Made by a program: the position numbers and the translations under genes. Below, piece by piece: positions 25,648-35,046 of a DNA stretch of 64,000 nucleotides. Positions within the stretch are counted from its first letter, which is position 1. Each line of letters starts with the position of its first letter. The notes beneath the pieces were generated by a model, which was given only the letters and a program-made list of their open reading frames with translations, did not search any database and had not been told where the DNA came from. The DNA comes from Brachybacterium vulturis (GTDB lineage: Bacteria; Actinomycetota; Actinomycetes; Actinomycetales; Dermabacteraceae), in contig NZ_CP023563.1 in NCBI RefSeq assembly GCF_002407185.1, forward strand, positions 2,542,001-2,606,000, in the 5' to 3' direction.

Positions 25648-27555
25648 AGCACTTTCCGCGTCGGCCTCATCGGCCTGCCCCACATCCGCGACGCACTGGG
25701 TCATCTAGGCGTCGAGATCGTCACCGGGGACACGTTCCTGGAGACGACCCGCAACCTGCGCGAAGCGGCTGATTCGGACGGCATTCCGGTCCTGGCCGAG
25801 GACCATCGACAGACCGGTCTGGCCCAGCTTCTCGCGCGCCTTGCCGAGACTGGCACGGTCACCATCGTGCGCCGGGAGGAGCCTGTGCTCGATGACATGT
25901 GGGCGTCGATCCCGATTGCCTCGTCCCTGGGTGATTACCTGCGTGCCGCCGGCGCGGAGGACATCGACCCGGCCGCCGACGAGGTCGTGGTTGACGGGGA
26001 CGGAACCGTCCACGGGCAGGCCCCCACGGTGCCCGCAGAGCCGGAGCACCCGACGGAGCTCGAGCCGCAGACCGAGGAGCCCGGCGGCGAATCCCCCGTC
26101 GCAGAGCCGGTCGAGGAGACGGACTGGCTTTCCGACACCGACGAGCCCGAGACCGAGACGGCATCCACGTCGGTTTTGAAGGACCCCACCAGCGATTCGT
26201 CGCATCCGGCGCCCCTGCCCGAGGCGTCGGCGCTGACCGATTGGCTCTCCGACGGCGACGAGGACGCCACTCCCCTCCCCTCGCCGGCAGCCTCCGTCCC
26301 GGACACGGCCGAGGCCTCGAGTGAAGCCCCCGACGGGGACGAGGATTCGGACGACGAGGACTTCGACGGCCTCTACGCACCCACTGCCGCCACGGCACCG
26401 GAGCAGGACGATGCCGCCGAGGACGATCCCACTGCCCCGCCGGCATCCAGCGACAAGCCTCGACGCGCCCGGCGGAAGATCTCCCTGCCGACCTTCGCCC
26501 CGCGCAACGATCCCGAGCCCGCCGACAGCGAAGCCCGCCCCTCTGCCGACGAGTCGATCGACCAGGACCTGCTCGACGGCGTCCCCGACCACGAACCCGA
26601 TGACGAGGACCAGGAGAGCGACCTGGACGTCGACGGTGCCCTCGATGACCTGGCCGGAACCTCCCGTGCCACCGTCGCCCGGCAGAACGCCGCCCTGGGC
26701 CTGCTGCTGGTCGTCTACGGCGGCAAGGGCGGGGTCGGCAAGTCCACCCTGTCCATGTGCCTCGCACAGGCGGCCGCCCAGACCGGCGGACTGTCGGTAT
26801 GCCTGATCGACGCCAACCGCGGCCAGGGCGACCTCGGCCTGTACATGCGGGTGCGCAAGTCCGACCTTCCCTCGATCTACGACGCCGTCACCATCGGCGA
26901 CCTGCCCTCAGCGATCATCGGTCCGGAGCAGATCAACACCGCCCGTCACGACGCCGGCGACCAGATCGCCTTCTGGTTCGTCCAGGCGCCCCGGCCCCAG
27001 CGGGACGGAGACATCTCCCTGGAGGTCGCTGCAGTCCGCCCCGAGCACTACGCCGAAATGATCAGCTTGGCCCGCAAGCGCTTCGACCTGGTCGTCGTCG
27101 ACACCCAGATCACCGAGGCCATGGATACCTCCGGACTGATCGACCACGCCGTCGGACCCGCCCTGTCCCGCGGCGGCTACGCACTAGGGATGGCCGAGCT
27201 GTCCACCCCCGGGATCGAGAACCTGCTGACCTCGATGACCAACCTGCAACAGCTCGGTGCCGACCCCGCCCGCATGATGACCATCGCCAACAACATCTCC
27301 CCCGACGTGCGCGACTACGGCAAGGTCCCCCACCTGCTCGGTCAGCATTCTCGCTGGAAGGGCGTCATCCACCACGACCAGCGCATCTACGACGACATGG
27401 TCTCCCGCCGTATCCCCCACGCAGTGCCGCCGATGCACGCGGTCACCGCCGACGTGCTGCAGACGATGACCGGGATGGTCGAGTTCGCCGACCCCCCGAC
27501 AGGGACAGAGGACCGGTCCCGCCTGCCGTGGTGGAAGCGGTGGCTGTCGCGATGA
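25645..27555 (+). CDS. ParA/CpaE-like ATPase with long acidic N-terminal region
   Basis: This is a 636-residue protein starting MSTFRVGLIGLPHIRDALG. Residues 1-115 form a small domain resembling a receiver-like fold, and 120-350 are a long acidic, low-complexity linker. The C-terminal domain (about 355-630) is a MinD/ParA-type ATPase with deviant Walker A GGKGGVGKSTL near 359, then LIDANRGQGDLG and VVVDTQITEAMD. CpaE and related ATPases have this receiver-plus-ATPase order. In an integrative element it most likely serves partition or positions the transfer apparatus at a pole. It heads an operon of four genes joined by ATGA or short overlaps. Confidence 0.75.
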   Translation: MSTFRVGLIGLPHIRDALGHLGVEIVTGDTFLETTRNLREAADSDGIPVLAEDHRQTGLAQLLARLAETGTVTIVRREEPVLDDMWASIPIASSLGDYLRAAGAEDIDPAADEVVVDGDGTVHGQAPTVPAEPEHPTELEPQTEEPGGESPVAEPVEETDWLSDTDEPETETASTSVLKDPTSDSSHPAPLPEASALTDWLSDGDEDATPLPSPAASVPDTAEASSEAPDGDEDSDDEDFDGLYAPTAATAPEQDDAAEDDPTAPPASSDKPRRARRKISLPTFAPRNDPEPADSEARPSADESIDQDLLDGVPDHEPDDEDQESDLDVDGALDDLAGTSRATVARQNAALGLLLVVYGGKGGVGKSTLSMCLAQAAAQTGGLSVCLIDANRGQGDLGLYMRVRKSDLPSIYDAVTIGDLPSAIIGPEQINTARHDAGDQIAFWFVQAPRPQRDGDISLEVAAVRPEHYAEMISLARKRFDLVVVDTQITEAMDTSGLIDHAVGPALSRGGYALGMAELSTPGIENLLTSMTNLQQLGADPARMMTIANNISPDVRDYGKVPHLLGQHSRWKGVIHHDQRIYDDMVSRRIPHAVPPMHAVTADVLQTMTGMVEFADPPTGTEDRSRLPWWKRWLSR

Positions 27556-28481
27556 GCACGACCGCCTCCAGCCAGCTGTGCACCCTGCTGGATCGGATGA
27601 GCTGGGCGCAGACCGCCGCCGGGCGGGAGCGTCCGACCCGCCCGGTACGGGTCCACGCCCTCCCGCCGACCATGTGGATCACCCCCAACCGGTCCGTTGG
27701 AGGGGCCAAGTCCGCCGCCGACGGGGTGTTGCCCGCCGCGATCACCTGGACCCACGGGACGATCCACCTCGCCGGCACCGACGACGAGAACACCACCGGA
27801 TGGCAGGTCCGCGCTGCGGGCGTCAAGCAATCCGGATTCATCCACCTGGCACCGGGTGAGGCCACCTGTGGTCGTCCCGACCGGCGCATGTGGCCGGTCC
27901 ACCACTCCCCAGTGCTCACCTCCCGCGAGGCCGGGCAGGCTCTCGACGAGCTGCAGGAGGACGGGGAGCTGGCGCGCTGGCAGATGCTGGCCAGTCTCGA
28001 GGACTTCGCCCACCGTCAGGTCGGCTCGGTGGCCACGTCGATCTTCCGGGAAGTCGCCGACCTCGCAGACACCGAGGTGGCACCGGACCTTCTCGATGCT
28101 CAGCAACTCGAGGTCGTGGTCACCGACGTGGTCTACGGCCGCTCCGGGGCCGACAGCCGCATCCTGCGCAGCCTGGACCGCTGCTTGGATCCCGCTACTA
28201 CTCGCACCGTCGACCCCATCCGTTACCTCACCACCCAGATCCGCCGCGACCTCGCCGACCAAGTGCGCGTGGCCATCGGCGACCCGCAAGTCGGGTCCCG
28301 CGTGCGCCGCATCGCCCGCGCCCTGGGCACCGGAGCGACCCTGGAGGACATCATCGACCGCTACAACCAGGTCCACTCCTCCGACCGCATCTCCACCACC
28401 CGCGCGATCCGGGCGCTCACGGTCGCCCCGTCGATCGAATCGACCGCCCTCCGCCACGTCTTCGAGGCCCGCGATGTGTAA
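27552..28481 (+). CDS. Hypothetical protein, ParA-operon partner
   Basis: This is a 309-residue protein that starts within the end of the ParA-like gene (ATGA). The N-terminal 120 residues include several short beta-like segments and a single Cys. The C-terminal part has IRYLTTQIRRDLADQVRVA and then RRIARALGTGATLEDIIDRY, which reads like a helix-turn-helix. It could be a DNA-binding partner of the ATPase (a ParB role) or a regulator. Neither can be shown from the sequence. Confidence 0.5.
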   Translation: MSTTASSQLCTLLDRMSWAQTAAGRERPTRPVRVHALPPTMWITPNRSVGGAKSAADGVLPAAITWTHGTIHLAGTDDENTTGWQVRAAGVKQSGFIHLAPGEATCGRPDRRMWPVHHSPVLTSREAGQALDELQEDGELARWQMLASLEDFAHRQVGSVATSIFREVADLADTEVAPDLLDAQQLEVVVTDVVYGRSGADSRILRSLDRCLDPATTRTVDPIRYLTTQIRRDLADQVRVAIGDPQVGSRVRRIARALGTGATLEDIIDRYNQVHSSDRISTTRAIRALTVAPSIESTALRHVFEARDV

Positions 28482-28929
28482 CCCCACCCAACACTCCCCC
28501 GACATGCAACGGCTCATCACCCAGCGCCACCGCGCCAACATCGCACGCGGCGAACTGCTGCAGCTGATCGCCGACGGCATCCTGACCCCCTGGGAAGCCC
28601 TCGTCGCTGCCGCCACCGTGGACGACAAGGCGCTGCTGCGCCTGACACTGGATCAGCTCATCACTGCCAGCCCCGGCATCGGGCAGGCCCGCGCCCGCCT
28701 GGTCACCACCCAGGTCACCCGCATCCTCGCCACCACCGAAGCGCACTCCCCCACGGGTCGCGTCACCCTCGCCTATGTCCTGGACGAGCAGGCTCGTGGC
28801 AGAAGGCTCCTGGCGGTACTGGACGCTTTCATCTCCCATGGCCTCATCCGCGAGGAAGGAGACCTCCCGGTGTGGACCGGCTTCCCGTTCACCCCCTGCC
28901 CCGTCGACACGAAGGAGGGGGAACGATGA
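28474..28929 (+). CDS. Actinobacterial integration-host-factor-like protein
   Basis: This is a 151-residue protein overlapping the previous gene by 8 bases. Residues about 10-85 follow the plan of the actinobacterial IHF (mIHF): a leading helix with RHRANIARGELLQLIADG, then LLRLTLDQLITASPGIGQ, whose PGIGQARARL resembles the PGVGKxRA helix-two-turn-helix signature. mIHF binds and bends DNA and assists integrase reactions. The extra C-terminal 55 residues, with YVLDEQARGRRLLAVLD, are not in the classic protein. An element-borne copy may support its own integration or replication. Confidence 0.6.
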   Translation: MCNPTQHSPDMQRLITQRHRANIARGELLQLIADGILTPWEALVAAATVDDKALLRLTLDQLITASPGIGQARARLVTTQVTRILATTEAHSPTGRVTLAYVLDEQARGRRLLAVLDAFISHGLIREEGDLPVWTGFPFTPCPVDTKEGER

Positions 28930-29912
28930 GGACCATTCCCTTCGCCCCGCCTGCTACCCGCACGACGACCCGTCACCACCGTCGCTGCGAGTGCGACCGC
29001 GACACGCTGGCGACCCCGTGGAAGGCGCAGATGTGCCAGATCCTGCACACCCGCGACCAGGAGGCGGCCCGGGCCCTGCTGGATGACTTCCTGCTCGAGA
29101 ACGAGGCCGAGATCGCGAGGGTCATCCGTCGCGCCCAGCGCATCGCCCACCTCGACTACCGCGACAAGGACACGGCGCTGTCCTACTTCGGCCAGGCGCT
29201 GATGAAGATGGTCGACACGCGCTGGCGCGCCAAGGCCGGCCCCGGCACCAGCCAGGTCTTCAACTACTCGCGAAACCTCCCGGTGATCCTGGAGCAGGAG
29301 ACGCGCTACTTCGTTCGCGAGGACCGTCGCCGCGGCCTGCTGGACGGCACCGCTGGCGTCCCCGGCGACAGCGCCCATGACCGCAAGGCCAAGGCGCTGG
29401 CACGGTCCCGCCAACTGTTCGAACGCGAACACGCCCGTACCCCGGCAGACGAGGAACTGGTCGAATTCCACAACGCACGCATGCGCGCCACTCGCAAGGA
29501 CCCCGCACGCCAGTCCGTCCTGGCCACCGCCGAGGACCTGTGCTCGTTGACCGCCGTCCCGCTGCAGGATCCGAATCTGACCAACGAGCCCGGACTGGTC
29601 AGCGAAGACACCCCGGACCTGGCCCTGCCGGAGCGTCAGCAGCGCCTGGATGCCGTCATCGCCGAATGCGAGCGACAGGACGAGGAGCGTCAGCTCTCGG
29701 GTCGCCGAGCCATGAAGCGCGAACCGGTGCAGATGGCCACGGTCGCCCGCATCTATCTCGCCGACCACGCCCAAGGCGATCTCGCCACCCGACAAGAGAT
29801 CATCGACAAGCTCGGCGCCACCCAGCAGGCCGCTCGACGTGAAGTCGGATCCCATCTGAGCGAGGTCATGAAACTGCTGAAGTGTGCGTTCTCCGACTAC
29901 AGTCGCCCATGA
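28926..29912 (+). CDS. Sigma-70-like regulatory protein
   Basis: This is a 328-residue protein starting by ATGA overlap with the IHF-like gene. The N-terminal part (about 45-110) has ALLDDFLLENEAEIARVIRR and then SYFGQALMKMVDTRW, helical like sigma region 2. The middle LFEREHARTPADEELVEFHN matches the sense of region 3 (EREHGRxPTDEEL). The end has a helix-turn-helix of region 4 type, ATRQEIIDKLGATQQAARRE. It may be an element-specific sigma-like factor, but the core-binding signature is not strong enough to be sure. Confidence 0.5.
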   Translation: MRTIPFAPPATRTTTRHHRRCECDRDTLATPWKAQMCQILHTRDQEAARALLDDFLLENEAEIARVIRRAQRIAHLDYRDKDTALSYFGQALMKMVDTRWRAKAGPGTSQVFNYSRNLPVILEQETRYFVREDRRRGLLDGTAGVPGDSAHDRKAKALARSRQLFEREHARTPADEELVEFHNARMRATRKDPARQSVLATAEDLCSLTAVPLQDPNLTNEPGLVSEDTPDLALPERQQRLDAVIAECERQDEERQLSGRRAMKREPVQMATVARIYLADHAQGDLATRQEIIDKLGATQQAARREVGSHLSEVMKLLKCAFSDYSRP

Positions 29913-29938
29913 CGTAGAACTCGAACATGGAGGTATCG

Positions 29939-30250
29939 ATGGCTCGTAAGACGAAAACCGTCCTGGTCGATGACATCGACGGATCAGTTGCGACCAGCAC
30001 CGTTACTTTCGCATTGGATGGTGTCCGCTACGAGATCGACTTGAACGACGAGAACGCATCCGAGATGCGCTCGGATTTCGTGACGTGGACGTCGTCCGCG
30101 CGACGCATCGGGGGTCGTGCGAAGCGTGGAACGGGCTCGGGGAATGAGGCGAAGCTGATCCGCGACTGGGCCGGGAGAAACGGGTACGTTGTCTCCGATC
30201 GCGGACGCATCCCGGTCACGGTGAAGGAGGCGTACCTCAAGTCCAGCTGA
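29939..30250 (+). CDS. lsr2: Lsr2-family nucleoid-associated protein
   Basis: This is a 103-residue Lsr2. It begins MARKTKTVLVDDIDGS and has the DGVRYEIDLNDENASEMR dimerisation domain. The linker is Gly- and Arg-rich. The C-terminal DNA-binding domain is IRDWAGRNGYVVSDRGRIP, and its RGR is the AT-hook-like minor-groove contact. Lsr2 silences AT-rich and horizontally acquired DNA; element-borne copies are common. The ATG at 29939 follows GGAGG. It lies 26 bases after the sigma-like gene, so it is probably the last gene of the ParA-like operon. Confidence 0.93.
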   Translation: MARKTKTVLVDDIDGSVATSTVTFALDGVRYEIDLNDENASEMRSDFVTWTSSARRIGGRAKRGTGSGNEAKLIRDWAGRNGYVVSDRGRIPVTVKEAYLKSS

Positions 30251-30268
30251 CGTCGTGGCCTCGCCTCG

Positions 30269-30871
30269 TCAGAGCCCGATCTGACCGGCAGTGGAGTCTT
30301 CGACAGCGCTGGCCGGACGGACGTACCTGGCCAGTGAGTCCAGTCGCCGATGCCGGGTGGTGCGCGCGATGGTCATCGGGTCGAGCCCTGCTTCGGCGGC
30401 CGAGGTGGCATGCCCTGCACGAAGCGAGTGGCCGGAGATCCGGGACTCGGTGCCGAACACCTGGGAATACTCCTTGCCCGTGACCCCGGCTGCCGCCGCG
30501 CGAGCCTGGACGATCCGGGCGATGGAACGGTCGGAGATCTTCGTGGTGGACACGCGTGCCTGGTTGAAGACGCGGGAAAATAGCGGGTGCCCGTCACCGA
30601 TTCGTCGGCCGCTCGCTTCTAGCCAGTCTTCGACCGCGAGAACGGGGCAGGTCTCAGGGTGTTTTCCCAGGGGCACCCCGATCACGTCTCGTTTCCCCGT
30701 CTGGTCTGTCTTCGAAGGCCTGATGCGCACGAGGAGTCCGCTGTCGAGGCGGGTGAGGTCCTTGGTGGTCAGATCGGCGATTTCGCTGCGACGTTGGGCA
30801 GTTGCCAGACCCAACAGGAGAACTGCGCGATCACGCTTGCCGACAATGGTGGACAGATCGTCCATCGACTC
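30269..30871 (-). pseudogene. 3' half of a split tyrosine recombinase
   Basis: These 200 codons and a stop encode the catalytic C-terminal domain of a tyrosine recombinase: ATAQRRSEIADL supplies the first Arg, SGHSLRAGHATS the His-x-x-Arg, and TRHRRLDSLARYVR the second His and the nucleophile Tyr. The N-terminal half is missing here, and the frame instead runs in from an ISL3-family transposase. The missing half is at 60,274-60,684 on the same strand. Joining ATG ATT there to GAG TCG ATG here restores a 337-residue recombinase without losing a base. Confidence 0.85.
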
Positions 30872-32058
30872 AATCGCCTCGGTGGGACCGTTGCTGGTGC
30901 CGGGTCGGTCGAAGAATGCCAGGACGTCGTCAGCGCGTTTAGCCAGCGTCCGGCCCAGCTTTCCCAGCTCGACGAGGGCGTCCGGGGCCTTCGCGCTGAG
31001 TGCCGCGATGACCTTCTCCATCATCGTTCTGGCTCGGACCCGGTCGGCTTCTCGATAGGCGGCGATCATGGCCTGGGAGATCTCCCAGGTCGCCTCGACC
31101 GCGGCGTGCTTCTCACTGCTGAACAGACTGCTGAGGCGCTCGCTCTGCCGCTCGGTAAGGAACTTGGACCCGGTGTGGAGAGTGCGGCGGGCCTTGTAGA
31201 GCGGGTCGTCCTTACGGCCTCTGCGCTGGTGGAGCTGCTGCTGGATCCGGCGCCGACAGTCATCCAGAGCGTCCCCGGCGAGGCGGACGACGTGGAACGG
31301 ATCCATCACCGCGACCGCGCCGGGCAGGGCCTCGCTGGTGGCGGTCTTGAACCCGGAGAACCCGTCCATCGCGACGACCTCGATATGGTCCTTCCACGCC
31401 TCGGGGCGGGCCTCCAGCCAAGCCTTGAACGCTGCTTTGAAACGTCTCTCGAGCATGTCCAGCAGCCTCGCCGGCCCGGTCTTGTCCCTGATGGGGGTGA
31501 GGTCGATGATCACGGTGACGTACTTGTCGCCGCGGCGGGTGTGGCGCCAGACATGCTCATCGACGCCGATCACGCGAACGCCGTCGAAGCGGGCCGGGTC
31601 ATCGATGAGCAGTCGTTTCCCCTCGGCCAAGACGGCGTCGTTCGCGGTGTGCCAGGCCACGCCCAGCCCAGCGGCGACCCGCGCGATCGAAAGGTGATCG
31701 ATGACCAGGGCCTCCAGCGCCCACCGCATCCCGCCACGGGAGAGCTTCGCCCGCTCGGCCGCTGCAGCGGTGATGTCCTCGCGCCAGCGGTACCCGCAGT
31801 GGTCACACAGGTAACGGCGGATCCGCACCAGCAGCGTCGTGGGACGGTGACCGAACGGCTCCTGCGCCAGGTCCGCGAGATGGAGCCCCGCGAGGTCGAG
31901 AGTGCTCCGCAGGCGCGGCACCATGGATCCTCCTCGGCGACCCGGCATTCCAGCACCGCTCGGTGGGCCGTGAGTCTTTGGCCGACCACGACCAGACCGA
32001 GTTCCTCGAGCCGGGTGAAGGTCGTCAGGTCGGGGCTGTCGAAGGTAGCGTTGGGCAC
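30872..32058 (-). pseudogene. ISL3-family transposase, frameshifted and truncated
   Basis: The N-terminal zinc-binding part (MPNATFDSPDLTTFTRLEEL ... WCRACGA) is in one frame, and the rest, starting near STLDLAGLHLADLAQEPFGH, is in another, so a frameshift lies near 31,915. The second frame has the DDE region with VIGVDEHVW and VAMDGFSGFK and then MDPFHVV. The coding sequence then breaks after TSNGPTEAI and continues into recombinase sequence. A complete ISL3 transposase would be about 420-440 residues; this one lacks its last segment. Confidence 0.85.
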
Positions 32059-32177
32059 GTCGAGGTCTTCCTGATGGCGAGCGTGAGAACTTCCATCTTC
32101 GGGAGACCTCGGCGTCTATCCCGGCACCGGCGCGCCCGGCCCGTGCCCCGCAGCTACCCTCTCAGCTGCGAAGAGCC
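30872..32177 (-). mobile_element. Truncated ISL3-family insertion sequence
   Basis: This is the 5' portion of an ISL3-type element, read leftward. The outer end is set by GGCTCTTCGCAGC (minus strand, starting at 32177), a typical ISL3 terminal repeat. The other terminal repeat is absent because the element stops at the junction with the split recombinase. The transposase within is also frameshifted, so this copy cannot move by itself. Confidence 0.75.
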
Positions 32178-32349
32178 TCAAAAACGTGCTCACCAGCCCT
32201 AATATCCTCAGGACGGCTGCGAACCGCTCTCAACCTGTGCAAGTCAGGAGGGAGGGGGCAGCACGCTGTTCACGGCGTCGCGTGTCCAGATCCGCTCCCG
32301 GATCCCGACACCGTCGAGATCCCCACCTCCACCAGGACATGAAGAACCC

Positions 32350-32375
32350 CCGTCACCTGCCGCAGCAGGTGACGG
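32350..32375 (-). terminator. Strong hairpin downstream of the 33430 gene
   Basis: CCGTCACCTGC and GCAGGTGACGG form a perfect 11-bp stem with a 4-base loop, 24 bases past the stop of the membrane protein gene. There is no long U tract, which is usual for GC-rich hosts. Confidence 0.65.
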
Positions 32376-32398
32376 CGGCTTCCTCCGAGTGGGGGCGT

Positions 32399-33430
32399 TC
32401 AGCCTTGGGCGGCCTCCTGCTCGAGCCAGCTGCGCTTCCAGTCCTCAAGTTCGTCCAGGGACCAGTGGCCGTAGCCGATCCAGGTGACACCGCCGGATCC
32501 CCCAACGATGCCGCCGTCTGCGTTCGTGACGAGGCTTGGGGCGACGGGATCGGAGTGATTGCGCCGCGCCATCATGCTCTTGTGCAGCGTGCGCTGATCA
32601 GAACGCGGGATCGCGTCGATCGGGAAGTCGTCTCCGGGATAGACGCCGCGCGCCTTGGCTGCTTCGCTCAGACGCCTGGCTTCGAGATGGGTTTGCAGTT
32701 CACGCAGCAGATTCTTCGAGTGGGCATCGGGATCGTTCCTCTCCACATCCATCTGGTAGGCCTCCCAATCCATGTAGATCTGCTCATCCATGACCGCCGG
32801 CGGGGTCTTGCCCTCCCAGCGCTTCCGGCGGGCCTCTCGCACCTTCTCGCCCTTCAGGGCCTTCGTCTCCCTGCTCTCGATTCGTCGGTCCCTGCCGGTG
32901 ACGTGGACCAGACTGTCGAAAGCCGCCTCGAGACCCAGGAGGGTCAGGAGCAGGCCCGTGATGACGAGATCGGTGTCGGTCGGGTGGAGGTAGCTCTCCC
33001 CGACGAACATCAGGATCAGCCCGAGCGCGGCGGCAATCAGCCCCAGAGGCATGTTGATCAGCGGGACCGGCCGCACCAGGAGCAGGACGAACGTCGCGAA
33101 GAGCGCGGTCAGGAACGAGCTGTCCATCTCGACGCTCTGCGCCGACATTGCGATCCAGATGATGCCGCACGCGAGAGCGCGGGGGTAGAGCTGAAGGATC
33201 CACTTATCCTCGGGAATGGATTCACCGCGGAGCGGGTAGATCCGGATCAAGAGGTTGCGGAGACGACCCCACGCGATCACCGCGACCGCTGCTACTGCGA
33301 CGTTCTGAGCTGTATGCGGTGAAGGCTCGATGTCGTTCATGCCCGAGAACCACATGAAGAAATAGATGACGACGGCCAGCTTGAGGAGCCAGTAGACGGG
33401 GGCGGAGCGAATAGCTCGAACAAGCCGCAA
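32399..33430 (-). CDS. Hypothetical membrane protein
   Basis: This is a 343-residue protein from a TTG start at 33430, with a purine-rich GAGAG upstream. About six hydrophobic segments fill residues 10-165, including VVIYFFMWFSGM, LTALFATFVLLLV and LGLIAAALGLILMF types. The remaining half is soluble, basic and helical, with a charged segment KGEKVREARRKRWEGK. No transporter or enzyme signature is recognised. It lies inside the insert, between the ISL3 remnant and the SorC-type regulator, and ends at a strong hairpin. Confidence 0.6.
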   Translation of the reverse strand: MRLVRAIRSAPVYWLLKLAVVIYFFMWFSGMNDIEPSPHTAQNVAVAAVAVIAWGRLRNLLIRIYPLRGESIPEDKWILQLYPRALACGIIWIAMSAQSVEMDSSFLTALFATFVLLLVRPVPLINMPLGLIAAALGLILMFVGESYLHPTDTDLVITGLLLTLLGLEAAFDSLVHVTGRDRRIESRETKALKGEKVREARRKRWEGKTPPAVMDEQIYMDWEAYQMDVERNDPDAHSKNLLRELQTHLEARRLSEAAKARGVYPGDDFPIDAIPRSDQRTLHKSMMARRNHSDPVAPSLVTNADGGIVGGSGGVTWIGYGHWSLDELEDWKRSWLEQEAAQG

Positions 33431-33882
33431 AGTGCTCTCGTTTCTGTGAAGCGGTCCATCGAAAAGTGTCCGACAGGCGGCATCTTAGCCACTCATGAGG
33501 GCGGCTTCACGACGGGGGGATCCCTTCGAGGGAGACGACTGCACGAAGAGCGACTCCGTCTGGCGCGTCCGACGAGCGCGAGATCAGTCGTGACACCTCT
33601 TGGAGCTAAGCCTGCCGAACTTGCCGCCCCTCGCGCGCCGACAACCTAGTCAACTTGAACCTGGGGGTTCCGCGTGTCGCTCTTTAACACCATCGGGCTG
33701 ATCAATCCCCCTAACAGGAGCGCGCCCCGCCCGAGCTCCCGAGGGGGTCGCTCCACCACCAGCTGTCGTAGCCCCAGTCCCCCTCGCCTAGGTGTATGAG
33801 GTCATGACGTTGTCGACACCGGGGTGCGATCGGTGGGCAGGTCGCGGCAGCCGAGCTCGGTCACCAACCGCACGGTCCCCGG
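33431..33882. other. Intergenic region without a recognised gene
   Basis: These 452 bases contain no frame with a ribosome site and natural composition. The region separates the membrane protein promoter side from the 3' end of the SorC-type regulator. No repeat of note was seen. Confidence 0.4.
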
Positions 33883-34842
33883 TCATAGAAGTCGCCCGCC
33901 CGGCCGGTCGGCGTTCTCGAGCACTTGCCGGGCAGCTCCCTCGGCGGTTACCAACGTGTCCGCCACACCTGCTCGCAGCGCCGCAACGACAGCATGCGAT
34001 CGTTCTGCACGGGCGACGACCACGACATTCTCGCGGGTGGCGCGGAGTCTTTCGAGGGGTACGGCGAGGCAGCATGCGGTGACGGCGGGGGCGACGGTTT
34101 TGCCCTCCCTGTCGATCAGGTGACCGCAGAATTCGGCGACGGCACCCTCCCGCGTGGCCCGCTGGCGCAGTCCCTCATCGAGGGCTGGGGCGTCGAACAC
34201 ATTGGACTCCCCTGCTTCCCAGGAGCCGATGGTGATCAGGGCGAGCCTCAGCCGGTCCCAGGTGGCAAAGGCCCGCACCAGGCTCGGATGCTGCTGCTTC
34301 TCCGCGGCGAGCGCAGCAGTAGGCTGCACCATCGGCTCATAGACCGGGCGCACCTTCTGCTCGGTCATCCGGGCAGCCCGCCGCACCGTCTCCACGGAGC
34401 TGTCGGAGACACTGCCGGGCGCGGTGAGTCCGGTGAGCTGGACGACCTCACTGCGGGGCAGCCGACGGATCGCGGAGACGACCCGGTTGACTGTGTATCC
34501 GCAGGCGAGGCCGACGACATCCCCCGCCTCGGCACTGTCCTCGATCGCATCTGCGGCGGCGCGCTCAAGGGCTGGCCGGCCGCCCTCATCCGGTGTCACC
34601 AGCACCCGCCCCACCCCGTGCACCCGGCCCAGCTCCGCCAGTTCCCGGGAGAGACCCGAATCGAGGCCGGGCGGGTCGGCGATGCGGATGTCCACCCAGC
34701 CCTGTTCCCGAGCGGCCTGCATCAGCCTGCCGGCGCGGAACCGGCTGATACTGAGCTCGGCCGCGATCTCGGTGAGCGACCGGCCGTCCACCAGATGCGC
34801 TCTGGCGACCTCGATTGCCTGCAGTGCACTCCAGGTGTCCAT
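33883..34842 (-). CDS. SorC-family sugar-responsive transcriptional regulator
   Basis: This is a 319-residue regulator starting MDTWSALQAIEVARAHLVDG after GAGGGAGGG. The N-terminal helix-turn-helix is SLTEIAAELSISRFRAGRLM. The large C-terminal domain is the SorC effector domain, recognisable from GLACGYTVNRVVSAI, EVVQLTGL and the end with AVPLERLRATRENVV. SorC proteins bind phosphorylated sugars and control adjacent catabolic genes. It diverges from the alcohol dehydrogenase gene at 35047, and the inverted repeat ATAGCC/GGCTAT in between is a candidate operator. Confidence 0.88.
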   Translation of the reverse strand: MDTWSALQAIEVARAHLVDGRSLTEIAAELSISRFRAGRLMQAAREQGWVDIRIADPPGLDSGLSRELAELGRVHGVGRVLVTPDEGGRPALERAAADAIEDSAEAGDVVGLACGYTVNRVVSAIRRLPRSEVVQLTGLTAPGSVSDSSVETVRRAARMTEQKVRPVYEPMVQPTAALAAEKQQHPSLVRAFATWDRLRLALITIGSWEAGESNVFDAPALDEGLRQRATREGAVAEFCGHLIDREGKTVAPAVTACCLAVPLERLRATRENVVVVARAERSHAVVAALRAGVADTLVTAEGAARQVLENADRPGGRLL

Positions 34843-34858
34843 CGGCCCTCCCTCGCGA

Positions 34859-34886
34859 ATAGCCCGTGCCGTGCCTCGAAGGCTAT
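34859..34886. promoter_or_regulatory. Inverted repeat between SorC gene and dehydrogenase gene
   Basis: ATAGCC (34859-34864) and GGCTAT (34881-34886) form a symmetric pair 16 bases apart, just upstream of the SorC gene start. It is a candidate autoregulatory operator, with no other support. Confidence 0.3.
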
Positions 34887-35046
34887 CCCTCGCGGATCCT
34901 TTGTGCCCCAGCCCACACCCCCGGTGCTCATCCGAGCGCAGGACGGTGCGGCTCGGCCCGATTCGATTGACGCCAACACCTACGGATCTGGATGCTCGAA
35001 AGCACCCCCCAGCGCTGTGAGCGCCCATCCGTCGAAGGAGACAGAC

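Noticed and set aside
33446-33649. 67-codon frame in the 33.4-33.9 kb spacer
   Set aside because: It has no ribosome site, no motif and unnatural composition.
33925-35046. Upstream extension of the dehydrogenase frame
   Set aside because: It runs antisense through the SorC regulator. The ATG at 35047 has a good ribosome site and begins the recognisable enzyme.
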